From Brevundimonas sp. SGAir0440 (GTDB lineage Bacteria > Pseudomonadota > Alphaproteobacteria > Caulobacterales > Caulobacteraceae), in contig NZ_CP039435.1 of NCBI RefSeq assembly GCF_005484585.1, positions 558,001 through 622,000 of the forward strand: a stretch of DNA of 64,000 bases, given 5' to 3'. Position numbers and translations under genes: made by a program. Position 1 is the first letter of the stretch. Every line of letters begins with the position of its first letter. This document shows positions 38,403-47,199 of the stretch, in pieces. The notes under the pieces are model-generated. The model searched no databases, was not told the DNA's origin, and saw nothing but the letters and a program-made list of their open reading frames with translations.

Positions 38403-39323
38403 ATGGCTGATCGTCTGACGAACGCGAGCGGATTGTCGCGTCGGTTTCTGCTGAGCGGCGCTGCGGCGCTGGGGCTGACCGGCGTGGCGGCTTGCGGGCG
38501 CAAGGACGAGGCCGCAAAGGCGCCCGCCGCGCCGCCCACGCCGGCCGGGCCGCCGGAAGGCTCGCTGGAATGGGCGGTCGAGGGATCGTGGCGCTCGGCC
38601 CAGGACAAGGCGCGCGACGCCTTCCGTCACCCGATGGAGACGCTGCGGTTCTTCGGACTTCAACCCAAGATGACGGTGGTGGAGTTCTGGCCCGGCAGCG
38701 GCTGGTACACCGAAATCCTGGCCCCCTATCTGGCCAAGGGGGCGGGGACTTATGTCGCCGCCCTGTTCCCCGAGGGACCGACCGCCGATCCGGCGCAGGC
38801 CGTGCTGAACACCGCCTTCCGCACGCGCTTCTCCAGCGACAAGAAGCTTTATGGCGAGCCGCAGTTTTCGGTCTTCGGCGCGGGGTCCGGTCCGGTGATC
38901 GCGGCGGGTACGGCCGAGATGTGCCTGTTCATGCGGACCCTGCATGGCTGGATGGCGGCTGGCATTGCGGAAAAGGCCTTCGCCGACGCCTTCGCCGCCC
39001 TTCGCCCCGGCGGCATCCTGGGCGTCGAGCAACATCGACTTTCCCCGGCGGAGGATCAGGATCCGGTCGCGGCCAACGGCTATGTGCAGGAAGCCTTCGT
39101 GCGCCAGTTGGCGGCCGAGGCGGGCTTCGTCTTCGTCGAGGCGTCCGAGATCAACGCCAATCCGGAAGACACCAAGGACCACCCGTTCGGCGTCGACACC
39201 CTGGCGCCCACGCGCCTGACGGCGCCGCGCGGCGAACCGGCGGACCCCGCCTTCGACCGCTCCAAATATGACGCGATCGGCGAGAGCGATCGCATGACCT
39301 TGAAGTTCAGGAAGCCCGAGTGA
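38403..39323 (+). CDS. Exported class I SAM-dependent methyltransferase-like protein (copy 2)
   Basis: 306 residues, a paralogue of the preceding gene. The N-terminus has a twin-Arg motif (SRRFLLSGAA) and a lipobox (VAAC), suggesting Tat export and lipid anchoring. The core has MTVVEFWPGSGWYTEIL, LRPGGILGVEQHR and INANPEDTKDHPFGV, and the C-terminus IGESDRMTLKFRKPE. The insert around residues 115-160 is longer than in copy 1. Its stop overlaps the GTG of the lysophospholipase gene, so all three genes probably form an operon. Confidence 0.82.
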   Translation: MADRLTNASGLSRRFLLSGAAALGLTGVAACGRKDEAAKAPAAPPTPAGPPEGSLEWAVEGSWRSAQDKARDAFRHPMETLRFFGLQPKMTVVEFWPGSGWYTEILAPYLAKGAGTYVAALFPEGPTADPAQAVLNTAFRTRFSSDKKLYGEPQFSVFGAGSGPVIAAGTAEMCLFMRTLHGWMAAGIAEKAFADAFAALRPGGILGVEQHRLSPAEDQDPVAANGYVQEAFVRQLAAEAGFVFVEASEINANPEDTKDHPFGVDTLAPTRLTAPRGEPADPAFDRSKYDAIGESDRMTLKFRKPE

Positions 39324-40354
39324 ACCGCGCCCAAGCCTTCGCCGCCAACGCCCCGCTGATGGGGGTTCCCGGCGCCTATCCGCCGCCCGGCGGAAAGGGC
39401 GACTGGTTTCGCGGCGCGGGCGGAATGCGCCTGCGCGCCGGGCTGTGGAAGCCGTCTCATCTCTCTGCGGACAAGGTGCGCGGCACCGTCGTGCTCAGCC
39501 CCGGCCGCACCGAGCCGATCGAGAAATACTATGAGGTGATCGGCAATTTCCTGGCGCGCGGCTGGTGCGTGCTGACCCACGACTGGCGCGGCCAGGGGCT
39601 GTCGGCGCGGCTCTTGCCGGATCGGCTGAAGGGGCACGCCCGTGCGGTCGAGGAGTTTCTGGACGACTACAACCGCCTGCTGAACGCCTATGAGGACCAG
39701 TGCCCCAAGCCCTGGATCATGGTCGGGCACTCGATGGGCGCGTGCCTGAATCTGCTGTCGCTGGAAAGCGGCGAGGACCGGTTCGCCGGCGCGGTGCTGT
39801 CCAGCCCCATGCTGCGCATCAAGACCGGCAAACGGTCGATGTGGTCGGTCAAGCTGGTGGTGCGCTGGAACATCCGGCACGGCCAGGCGGGCGACTATAT
39901 CTTGGGCGACCCCGACGATCCGTTCGACCACAACTTCGCCGAGGATGCTCTGACCTCGGACGAGACCCGCTACGAGATGTGGCGTCAGCAGCTCTATGCC
40001 TGTCCGCACCTGGCCATCGGCGGTCCCACCTACGGCTGGCTGGCCTTCGCGCTGGACGCCGGCGAGCGCGCGCTCAAGCCCAAGGCCCTGAAGGCGGTCA
40101 AGGCACCGGTCGTGATCGTCCAGGCCAGCGCCGACGACGTGGTGTGGAAACAGACCAACCAATGGGCCGCCAAACGCATCCCGCGCGGCCGCTACGTCGA
40201 GGTCGCCGGCGCCAAGCACGAGGTCATCATGGAGGCCGACGACCTGCGCGCGGTCTTCCTGAACGAATTCGACGCCATGGCCGATCTGGTCGCCCCTGCG
40301 GCCGACGCGGTCACCGATCCGTCGGCGAGGACGACTGACGTGACGGCGGGCTGA
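39320..40354 (+). CDS. Lysophospholipase-like alpha/beta hydrolase
   Basis: 344 residues, PldB/monoacylglycerol lipase type. The nucleophile Ser is in VGHSMGACLN, preceded by LTHDWRGQGLS; the late acidic residue is in ASADDVV and the His in GAKHEVI. Likely hydrolyses lysophospholipids or monoglycerides in the cytoplasm. GTG start overlaps the methyltransferase stop. Confidence 0.88.
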   Translation: MNRAQAFAANAPLMGVPGAYPPPGGKGDWFRGAGGMRLRAGLWKPSHLSADKVRGTVVLSPGRTEPIEKYYEVIGNFLARGWCVLTHDWRGQGLSARLLPDRLKGHARAVEEFLDDYNRLLNAYEDQCPKPWIMVGHSMGACLNLLSLESGEDRFAGAVLSSPMLRIKTGKRSMWSVKLVVRWNIRHGQAGDYILGDPDDPFDHNFAEDALTSDETRYEMWRQQLYACPHLAIGGPTYGWLAFALDAGERALKPKALKAVKAPVVIVQASADDVVWKQTNQWAAKRIPRGRYVEVAGAKHEVIMEADDLRAVFLNEFDAMADLVAPAADAVTDPSARTTDVTAG

Positions 40355-40358
40355 TCGT

Positions 40359-40928
40359 TCAGGTGGCGGTTTCGGCGCGCCAGCGTCGGTCGATCGTCTG
40401 GGTGACGCCGCAGAGCTGTAGGAAGGCGACGGCGACGCCGGGGCCGGTCTCGGCCTTGATCAGCAGGGGCAGAACGATCCACTCGCGCGGGAAGCGCATG
40501 ACCATCACGTCGTCGCTGGCGCGCAGGTGCGGGCAATATTTCATCGAGCGGTCGACGCAGCGACGGTGCAGGGGCGCGATCGAGCCGGCGTCGATCATGA
40601 CCCGGTCGTCGGCGATGTCGGCGCGAACCTGACCGCCGCGCGCCCTGAGCTGTCCGGCGCATCGTCGTGCGGCGATCTGGGTCCAGCGATCGCCCTCCTC
40701 AGTCGGCTCGCCGCACATCGGGCACAGCATGCGCGCGACGGTCAGGCGCTGTCGGGCCAGATGGTTCTTCGAATATTGCGGCTTGCCACTGCCGGGTGCG
40801 CTGGCCTGCATCAGGGCGAGACGCCCGCCGACGGTTCGGCACGGCGCGGCGCCCGTAATCTCCTCGCCGCTCCAGCTCGTGACCCAGGGCACGTCGACGC
40901 CGACAACCAGTTTGGACAGCCCAGCCAT
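40359..40928 (-). CDS. Hypothetical protein with Cys-pair motif
   Basis: 189 residues. Soluble, no signal. A knuckle MLCPMCGEP and further Cys/His (APLHRRCVD, KYCPHL) suggest a zinc-binding domain in the middle. The N-terminus MAGLSKLVVGVDVPWVTSWSGEE and FPREWIVLPLLIKAE are distinctive but not recognised. Faces the end of the convergent hydrolase gene with 4 bases between. Function unknown. Confidence 0.65.
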   Translation of the reverse strand: MAGLSKLVVGVDVPWVTSWSGEEITGAAPCRTVGGRLALMQASAPGSGKPQYSKNHLARQRLTVARMLCPMCGEPTEEGDRWTQIAARRCAGQLRARGGQVRADIADDRVMIDAGSIAPLHRRCVDRSMKYCPHLRASDDVMVMRFPREWIVLPLLIKAETGPGVAVAFLQLCGVTQTIDRRWRAETAT

Positions 40929-41003
40929 CGAAATCCGTCCCCTCAACCGTCCGCACCCTGACGCCGTCTCGCGACCTGCGTCAATATGCGCCAGGTGAGA
41001 GCG

Positions 41004-41789
41004 TCAGGCGGCCGCGCGTTTCAGCGTCACCAGCGCCTGGTCGATCAGGCGCGCGTCGCCGACGGCCAGGACCTGGCCCTTGTCGTCCGGCGCTGCGCCG
41101 CTCCAGTTCACGACCTTGCCGCCAGCCGCCTCGATGACGGGCACAAGGGCGGACCAGTCCCAGGGCTTCAGGCTGGTCTCGGCGACCAGATCCATCTTGC
41201 CCGCCGCCACCATGGCGTAGGCGTAGGCGTCGCAGCCCAGGCGCGCCAGGCGGGCGGTCGCACGCACCTGGGTCCACGCGCCCAGTTCCGCGCCGTTGAA
41301 GATGTCCGGGTCCGTGGTCGAGATGACGGCGTCGGTCAACTTCTCGCACGCCCGCACGGCCAACGGCGTCTCGCCATCGCCGCGCAACAGGCGCGCGCCG
41401 GACGGACCCCCGATGAAGATTTCGTCCAGATAAGGCTGGGCGATCACGCCAACGGTCGGCTTTCCGTCCGTGCGCAAGGCGATCAGCGTGGTCCACAGCG
41501 GAAGGCCCGAGATGAAGGCGCGGGTGCCGTCGATGGGATCCAGCACCCAAACGTGCTCGGCGTCCGGCCGATCCTCGCCATACTCCTCGCCGATGACGCC
41601 GTGGTCGGGATAGCGGGCGGCGATCAGGCGGCGGATGGCGGCCTCGGCCTGTTTGTCGGCTTCTGTGACGGGATCGAAGCCGGCCGCGCCGCCCTTGTCC
41701 TCATGCCCGATATCCGAGCGGAAGAAGGGCAGGGTCACACGCGCGGCTTCACGCGCCAGTTCGATGGCGAAGGCTTCGTAGTCGGTCAT
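41004..41789 (-). CDS. hisN: Histidinol-phosphatase, inositol monophosphatase family
   Basis: 261 residues. Metal-dependent phosphatase motifs GEEYGED (residues 68-74), DPIDGTRAF (84-92) and the C-terminal WDWSAL. The combination LGCDAYAYAMVAAGKMDLVAE and the TRAFI variant is that of HisN-type histidinol-phosphate phosphatases in alphaproteobacteria, which supply the histidine pathway; a general inositol phosphatase is the alternative. GGAG lies 4 bases before the start. Confidence 0.88.
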   Translation of the reverse strand: MTDYEAFAIELAREAARVTLPFFRSDIGHEDKGGAAGFDPVTEADKQAEAAIRRLIAARYPDHGVIGEEYGEDRPDAEHVWVLDPIDGTRAFISGLPLWTTLIALRTDGKPTVGVIAQPYLDEIFIGGPSGARLLRGDGETPLAVRACEKLTDAVISTTDPDIFNGAELGAWTQVRATARLARLGCDAYAYAMVAAGKMDLVAETSLKPWDWSALVPVIEAAGGKVVNWSGAAPDDKGQVLAVGDARLIDQALVTLKRAAA

Positions 41790-41859
41790 GGGGCTCCCTT
41801 ACCGCGCTTTCGCCGGCATGGGCGCCCCTTGAGACGTGTAGATCAGGTAGACGTGCAGA

Positions 41860-42240
41860 TCAGGCGGCGGCCGCGTCGCCCGCATGCAGGGACTTGGCCA
41901 GGTCCAGCAAACGCCGGCGGGGCCGTTCGTCCAGCTGGTAATAGGCCTGGATCAGATCTAGCGTTTCCTTGCGCGAAAAGACTTCGCCGCCCTTGGGCGT
42001 CGGCGCGTCGGTGTCCATCGCCTCGGCCAAGCCATCGTAGAAATAGGCGACGGGGGTTTCCAGCGCCTCGGCCAACTGCCACAGGCGCGCGGCGGAGATG
42101 CGGTTGGCGCCGCATTCGTACTTCTGGATCTGCTGAAAGCGGATGCCGACCTGAACGGCCAGCTGCTGCTGGGTCAGGCCCAGCAGGCGGCGACGGCGGC
42201 GCAGGCGGCGGCCCAGATGAAGGTCGATGTCGTCGGCCAT
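41860..42240 (-). CDS. XRE-family transcriptional regulator
   Basis: 126 residues. An N-terminal Cro/CI helix-turn-helix domain (about 9-65) has LTQQQLAVQVGIRFQQIQKYECGANRIS. The C-terminal part (ETLDLIQAYYQLDERPRRRLLDLAKSLHA) is a helical dimerisation segment found in many alphaproteobacterial single-domain regulators. The target is unknown; it is divergent from the glsB-type gene with 189 bases between. Confidence 0.88.
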   Translation of the reverse strand: MADDIDLHLGRRLRRRRRLLGLTQQQLAVQVGIRFQQIQKYECGANRISAARLWQLAEALETPVAYFYDGLAEAMDTDAPTPKGGEVFSRKETLDLIQAYYQLDERPRRRLLDLAKSLHAGDAAAA

Positions 42241-42428
42241 GACGGTGATCCTCGTCTCAACGTCTGTCCCGATGCGGGACGACACACGTCGATCACGGCA
42301 ATCGCCGTGCCGGATCGCGTCTCGGGCGAATTCGGCCTTATTGCGGCGAGGTTTGAACGAGGACGCAACCGTATGGCCCGAGCCGCATTTACTGCAACAG
42401 CTTGGCTTTTAAAGGAAGGAACCACAGC

Positions 42429-42683
42429 ATGGGTCTTGGAATCATTGGTTGGCTCGTCATCGGCATCATCGCCGGCTGGCTGGCTGAAAAGGTCATGGGT
42501 CGCAATCACGGCCTGCTGACGAACCTGATCGTCGGCGTCATCGGCGCTCTGCTCGGCGGCTTCATCTCGAACAACGTCTTCGGCACGCCGGTCGGCGGCT
42601 TCAACTTCGTCACCCTGATCGTGGCGTTCCTGGGCGCCTGCCTGCTGCTGTTCCTTCTGGGACTGGTCAAGCGTCGCGCTTGA
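42429..42683 (+). CDS. GlsB/YeaQ/YmgE-family stress-response membrane protein
   Basis: 84 residues: three hydrophobic helices with the Gly-rich family pattern GWLVIGIIAGWLAEKVMG and LIVGVIGALLGGFI, ending in RR. The family is tied to general stress but the biochemical role is unknown. GGAAGGA lies about 8 bases before the ATG; a terminator follows 25 bases after the stop. Confidence 0.9.
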   Translation: MGLGIIGWLVIGIIAGWLAEKVMGRNHGLLTNLIVGVIGALLGGFISNNVFGTPVGGFNFVTLIVAFLGACLLLFLLGLVKRRA

Positions 42684-42704
42684 TCCGACAGTCGGTCGAT
42701 AAGG

Positions 42705-42735
42705 AAAGGGCGGCTCTCACGAGCCGCCCTTTTTG
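42705..42735 (+). terminator. Terminator of the glsB-type gene
   Basis: 9-bp stem (42708-42716 with 42721-42729), loop TCAC, then TTTTT. Confidence 0.92.
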
Positions 42736-42771
42736 CTGCGCCATTGTCGGCGCCGGGTTGCAGACAGACGA

Positions 42772-42800
42772 AAGGGCGGCCGGGAAATCCGACCGCCCTT
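42772..42800 (-). terminator. Terminator of the 42826-43314 gene
   Basis: Stem AAGGGCGG/CCGCCCTT (42772-42779, 42793-42800) with an inner CGG/CCG stem; on the minus strand TTTCG follows. Confidence 0.7.
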
Positions 42801-42825
42801 GGTCATTCAGCCTTGGAAGACAGTC

Positions 42826-43314
42826 TTATTGCGGCTCGGTCGGAGCCGGCGTGGCGCTGTCCGGAGCCGGGGTCGCCGGCTCGGTGGTCGCCGGACCAGT
42901 CGGTTCAGCAGCAGGTTCCGAGGTCGAAGCGGGCGCGGCGGCCGGATCAGCGGCGGGGGCCGCCGGAGCGCCGGCGATCGGAGCGGCGGCGTCGAACTCG
43001 GCCTTGGTGTAGGCCACCACGACGCCGGTTCCTTCCTGACGGATGCCGCTCAACGGCACGGCGCGAAGTTGCCCGTCTGCGCCGCGGACGGTAAGCTCCT
43101 GCTTGCCTTCGGCGTTGTTCTGAACGCCTTCCAGCTTGCCCAGCTCGCCGTCAGGACCGGAAACGCTCGATCCGGGGTTCAGCGACAGCGATTGCTGCGA
43201 GGACGCAGCGGCGGCAGGCGCGGCGGCGGGAGCGGGCGTGGTTTCTTGCGCCAGAGCCGGCGCGGCGGTCATGAAGGCGGCGGCGCCAGCCAGAAGAGCG
43301 GTCTTGATATTCAT
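42826..43314 (-). CDS. Secreted Ala/Pro-rich hypothetical protein
   Basis: 162 residues with signal peptide (MNIKTALLAGAAAFMTAAPALAQ). A small central domain (GSSVSGPDGELGKLEGVQ... GKQELTVRGADGQLRAVPLSGIRQEG) resembles a PRC-barrel-like fold; both flanks are low-complexity Ala/Pro/Glu/Thr. Probably periplasmic. Function unknown. The terminator downstream is good. Confidence 0.7.
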   Translation of the reverse strand: MNIKTALLAGAAAFMTAAPALAQETTPAPAAAPAAAASSQQSLSLNPGSSVSGPDGELGKLEGVQNNAEGKQELTVRGADGQLRAVPLSGIRQEGTGVVVAYTKAEFDAAAPIAGAPAAPAADPAAAPASTSEPAAEPTGPATTEPATPAPDSATPAPTEPQ

Positions 43315-43467
43315 GGGTCATCCCCAGTTGCACGGGCCCGACGCCCGCACCCCTATATACTCGCTCTGTTACGGATTGTTTCGTGTGCCCTGAAATGACC
43401 TTGGCAGCGCCCCGGATGGACGATTCTTGGTCTATGTTCGGGCGATCCGCGATTCGAGAGGCCACGT

Positions 43468-45123
43468 TTGTCCAGCCGCCCCCGGCACACATCCGGTCTG
43501 ATCCGCCGACTGGCGGGTCTGGCCTTCGAGCTGACACCCCAGATCTTTGCGGTGCTGGCCTTTGGCGCGGGCGCACTGATGCTGGCCTCTGCAGTGACGC
43601 CAGAGTTCGACAGTCGGCTGCGTCAGCTGACGGGCGTCGTGTCTCCCATCCTGATCGACCTGTCGCACTTTGTCGGCAGCATCGCCGGTTTCCTTCTTCT
43701 GCTCTTGTCGGCGGGTCTATGGCGGCGTCGACGCGGCGCCTATTGGGCCGCCCTGCTCGTCCTGGCGGCCGGGGCGGTGTTCTCGGTGCTGAAGGGTCTG
43801 GACTGGCAGCAGGCGACGGATCTGCTGGTCGTCGCCGCGCTGCTGGCGCCGTGCCGTACGGCCTTCAACCGGCGCTCGCGGCTCAGCGAACCGCTGCGGC
43901 CCAGCTGGCTGTTGCTGCTGACGGCGGTGGTGGCGGCCATGCTGTGGCTGGGCTTCTTCGCCTATCGCGACGTAGCCTATAATGACGAGCTTTGGTGGCG
44001 CTTCCTGAGTGATCGCCAGGCGTCCGGCTTCCTGCGGGCCGGGCTGGTTCTGGCGATCCTGACGCTGGTCGTGGCCGGCCGCTCGCTGCTGAGCTCGCCG
44101 GGCGCCCACAGTCACGGACCGGCCAGCAAGGCCGACATCGATCGCGCGCTCCAGGCGCTGCAGACGGCCGATACGGCCACGCCCGAGGCGTGGCTGGCCA
44201 TGCTGGGCGACAAGGCGCTGATGTTCAGCCCGTCGGGTTCCAGCTTCCTGGCCTATCGCGTGCGGGGACGGCGCTGGATCGCCATGGGCGAACCGGCCGG
44301 GCTCAAGAGCGAACGGCTGGAGTTGCTGTGGTCCTTTGCCGAGATGGCCGACAGTTATGGTGGGGCGGCGGTCTTCTATTCGGTCAGCGAAGAGGTGCTG
44401 GGCGATCTTGCGACCATGGGGCTGGCGGTGCGCAAGGTCGGCGAGACGGCCGTGATCGACGCCCACCGCTTCTCCATCGAGGGCAAGGGCAAGCAGAACC
44501 TTCGCACAGCCATCAATCGCGCCGAGCGAGAGGGCTCCTCGTTCGAGGTTCTGCCGCCTGGTTCGGCCGCAGCGATCGCGGACGAGCTGCGCGAGATTTC
44601 GGATGCCTGGCTGGCCATGCACGAGGGCTCGGAGAAATCCTTCTCCTTGGGGCGCTTCGACGTCGACTATCTGGACCTGACGCCGCTGGCGGTGGTCAAG
44701 GAGGGCGGCCGCATCGTCGCCTTCGCCAATCTGCTGACCTCGCCCGACGAAGCGGCGGTGGATTTGATGCGCCATCGGCCGGACGCGCCGCATGGGGTGA
44801 TGGACTATCTGTTCATCCGCTGCGCCCAATGGGCCAAGGCGGAAGGCTTGGCCAGCTTCGACCTGGGCATGGCGCCGCTTGCCGGGCTGGAGGATCGTCG
44901 CATCGCGCCGGTCTTCGCCCGCGTCGGCGCCCTGGTGTTCGAAGAGGGCGGGGCGCTCTACGGCTTCCAGGGTCTGCGCAGCTACAAGGCCAAGTTCGGC
45001 CCGGACTGGCGTTCGCGTTTCATCGCCGCACCGGTTTCGACGCCCTTGCCGCTGGCCCTGCTGGATGTCGCTTTGCTGACCAGCGGCGGCTGGTTGGGGA
45101 TGCTGGGGCTGAAGAAGGCCTAG
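43468..45123 (+). CDS. Short MprF-like phosphatidylglycerol aminoacyltransferase
   Basis: 551 residues from a TTG. Five to six membrane helices in the first 210 residues precede a C-terminal DUF2156/GNAT-like synthase domain (about 225-540) with SPSGSSFLAYRVRGRRWIAMGEP, LRTAINRAEREG, FSLGRFDVDYL, LFIRCAQWAKAEG, FDLGMAPLAG. The family transfers Lys or Ala from aminoacyl-tRNA to phosphatidylglycerol. Full MprF is about 850 residues; the N-terminal flippase half is missing here. The 3' end overlaps the convergent hemW gene. Confidence 0.85.
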   Translation: MSSRPRHTSGLIRRLAGLAFELTPQIFAVLAFGAGALMLASAVTPEFDSRLRQLTGVVSPILIDLSHFVGSIAGFLLLLLSAGLWRRRRGAYWAALLVLAAGAVFSVLKGLDWQQATDLLVVAALLAPCRTAFNRRSRLSEPLRPSWLLLLTAVVAAMLWLGFFAYRDVAYNDELWWRFLSDRQASGFLRAGLVLAILTLVVAGRSLLSSPGAHSHGPASKADIDRALQALQTADTATPEAWLAMLGDKALMFSPSGSSFLAYRVRGRRWIAMGEPAGLKSERLELLWSFAEMADSYGGAAVFYSVSEEVLGDLATMGLAVRKVGETAVIDAHRFSIEGKGKQNLRTAINRAEREGSSFEVLPPGSAAAIADELREISDAWLAMHEGSEKSFSLGRFDVDYLDLTPLAVVKEGGRIVAFANLLTSPDEAAVDLMRHRPDAPHGVMDYLFIRCAQWAKAEGLASFDLGMAPLAGLEDRRIAPVFARVGALVFEEGGALYGFQGLRSYKAKFGPDWRSRFIAAPVSTPLPLALLDVALLTSGGWLGMLGLKKA

Positions 45124-46280
45124 GTCAGCAGCGCCTTCAGCACACCGTCCAGCACCGGAAGGCCGCGCTCGGTGGTGATCAGTCGCTCGGCCTTCAGCGT
45201 CAGGAATCCGTCGGCGATCAGGTCCGCGACCGGCGCGTCTTCAGGCGACAGGCCGAGCGTTGACAGCAGGGTTGCAGGCGCGCCTTCGGTAGTGCGCAGG
45301 GCCAGCAGCAGCCGTTCCTCGGCGGCGTCGGCCGCAGTCTGGGCGTCGCGCTCGGACCAGGGCGTGAGGCTTGAGACGCCCGCCACATAGTCGGCGATGC
45401 GGCGGTGGGCGACGGTCGCGGTCCTGACGCCGTCCAGCGTCAGCCGGCCATGGGCGCCGGGGCCGACCCCCAGATAATCGCCGCCGCGCCAGACATGCAG
45501 ATTGTGCGACGACCGGGCGGCGGGACCGCGCGCATGGTTGGACACCTCATAGGCTTCGAAGCCGGCGGCGGAGAGGACGTCCTGGGTGGTTTCGTAGAGG
45601 GAGGCGGCCCGGTCCTCGTCCGGCGGGGTCAAGGTTCCGCGTGCGAAGGCCCGACCAAAGGCGGTCGTCGGCTCTATGGTCAGCTGATAGGGCGAGACGT
45701 GTTCGAACCCGAGCGCCAGCGCCGCCGTCAGTTCGGCCGCCCAGGCCTGCGGCGTCTGGTCCGGGCGGGCGTAGATCAGGTCGATGGACAGACGGTCGAA
45801 GGCGCGGCGGGCCAGATCGACCGCGCGCAGGGCCTCGGCCGCCGAATGGTCGCGACCCAGAAAACGCAGGGCGGCGTCGTCCAGCGCCTGGACGCCCATC
45901 GACAGGCGGTTGATCCCGGCGTCGGCCAGGGCGGCGAAACGGCCGGCCTCGGCGTCCGTGGGATTGGCCTCCAGCGTGATCTCGATGTCGCCGGCGGGCG
46001 GGAACAGGTCGCGGGCCGCCGCCACGATGCGCGCGATGGCGTCGGGCTCCATCAGCGACGGCGTGCCGCCGCCGAAGAAGATCGAGGCCAGCCGGCGCGG
46101 GCCTGTCAGATCTCTCTGGGCGCGCAGATCGGCCAGGATCGCCTCGACCAGCGCGGCCTGTTCCTCGATGCGCCCGCGATCGCGCACGACGTTGAAGTCG
46201 CAGTAGGGGCAGATGCGCGCGCAATAGGGCCAGTGGACGTAGAGGCCGACGTCCGATCCCGGATCAAGCGGATCAGTCAA
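45120..46280 (-). CDS. hemW: HemW-type radical SAM protein
   Basis: 386 residues. The radical SAM cluster motif is C-x3-C-x2-C (Cys20, Cys24, Cys27 in YCARICPYCDFN), followed by FFGGGTPSLM and RLSMGVQALDD. HemW binds and delivers heme; the extra Cys typical of HemN is absent. TTG start overlaps the rdgB stop by 8 bases, so it is the second gene of an rdgB-hemW operon as in many proteobacteria. Confidence 0.93.
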   Translation of the reverse strand: MTDPLDPGSDVGLYVHWPYCARICPYCDFNVVRDRGRIEEQAALVEAILADLRAQRDLTGPRRLASIFFGGGTPSLMEPDAIARIVAAARDLFPPAGDIEITLEANPTDAEAGRFAALADAGINRLSMGVQALDDAALRFLGRDHSAAEALRAVDLARRAFDRLSIDLIYARPDQTPQAWAAELTAALALGFEHVSPYQLTIEPTTAFGRAFARGTLTPPDEDRAASLYETTQDVLSAAGFEAYEVSNHARGPAARSSHNLHVWRGGDYLGVGPGAHGRLTLDGVRTATVAHRRIADYVAGVSSLTPWSERDAQTAADAAEERLLLALRTTEGAPATLLSTLGLSPEDAPVADLIADGFLTLKAERLITTERGLPVLDGVLKALLT

Positions 46281-46875
46281 TCAGGGCGGCTCTCAGCTTG
46301 GCGAAGGCGACGGTGCGGTGGCTGATGGCGTCCTTGGCCGCCGGCTCCATCTCCCCGAAGGTCTGATCGCCGCCATTCGGAATGAACAGCGGGTCGTAGC
46401 CGAACCCGCGATCGCCGCGTGGCGGGAAGGTCAGCTGGCCGTGAACCTCGCCCTGCACCACCACACAGGGGCCGTCCGGCCACGCGACCGCCAGGGCCGA
46501 GGTGAACCAGGCGGTGCGGTCCGTCGCGCCGATCTCTTCCAGCCGTTCCTCGACCTTCTTCATGGCGACGGCGAAATCCTTGCCCGGTCCGGCCCAGCGC
46601 GCGGAGAAGATGCCCGGCGCGCCATCCAGCGCGGCGACCGACAGGCCGGAATCATCGGCCAGAGAAACCTCGCCCGACAGTTCGGCCGCGTGACGCGCCT
46701 TCAGCATGGCGTTGCCGGTGAAGGTGCTCTCCGTTTCGTCGGGTTCAGGCAGGTTCAGCTGGCCGGCGGTGACGAGTTGGTAATTTCCGCCCAGCAACCC
46801 CGAGATTTCGGGAACCTTGCCGGCGTTATGCGTCGCCACGACGATCCGCATCCCTTTGATAAGCTTGAGATTCAT
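46273..46875 (-). CDS. rdgB: XTP/dITP pyrophosphatase
   Basis: 200 residues; hydrolyses non-canonical purine NTPs (dITP, XTP) to keep them out of DNA. Family motifs: VVATHNAGKVPEI, ESTFTGNAMLKAR, ADDSGLSV, GFGYDPLFIP, SHRTVAF. The ATG at 46875 has AGGAG about 11 bases upstream; a second ATG at 46851 begins MRIVVATHN and is possible. A perfect palindrome lies 41 bases upstream. Confidence 0.95.
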   Translation of the reverse strand: MNLKLIKGMRIVVATHNAGKVPEISGLLGGNYQLVTAGQLNLPEPDETESTFTGNAMLKARHAAELSGEVSLADDSGLSVAALDGAPGIFSARWAGPGKDFAVAMKKVEERLEEIGATDRTAWFTSALAVAWPDGPCVVVQGEVHGQLTFPPRGDRGFGYDPLFIPNGGDQTFGEMEPAAKDAISHRTVAFAKLRAALID

Positions 46876-46915
46876 CGTCGATCACGCTCCTGAAACAGTC
46901 TATTGCCAAAGTTTA

Positions 46916-46932
46916 ATATCGTTAAACGATAT
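46916..46932. promoter_or_regulatory. Perfect 17-bp palindrome between rdgB and a small-protein gene
   Basis: ATATCGTT-A-AACGATAT, exact 8-base arms around one base, in an AT-rich patch. It is 41 bases before the rdgB start and 151 bases before the 38-residue gene on the other strand. Regulator unknown. Confidence 0.6.
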
Positions 46933-47082
46933 GTAACGTGCCTTTGTCGCCTGCACGGCCTATCTATTGATCGTCAGGAACGAGGTCGCAGCGTTCAGGA
47001 CTTCCGGAAAACCGGGAACGATCATGCGGCTAACAAATCCAAACGGCGATAATCGCCCAAACAAGAAAGACGGAGAACCACA

Positions 47083-47199
47083 ATGCATACGATGAACACC
47101 TCGATGTGGCTCGACAAGGTCGGCGCTGCTTTTGTCAGCACCGTTCTGATCGCCGCCCTGCCCACCGCCCTGGTCGTCACCCTGTTCCAAGCCCTTTGA
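47083..47199 (+). CDS. 38-residue membrane protein
   Basis: A short gene with an ATG, CGGAG 8 bases upstream, and a TGA stop. The product starts MHTMNTSMWLDKVG and then has one clear hydrophobic helix (about residues 13-37, VSTVLIAALPTALVVTLF). No signal cleavage site, so a single-pass small membrane protein. It lies 131 bases before the DUF2975 gene and may share its transcript. Unknown function; start and ribosome-binding site make it credible. Confidence 0.6.
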   Translation: MHTMNTSMWLDKVGAAFVSTVLIAALPTALVVTLFQAL

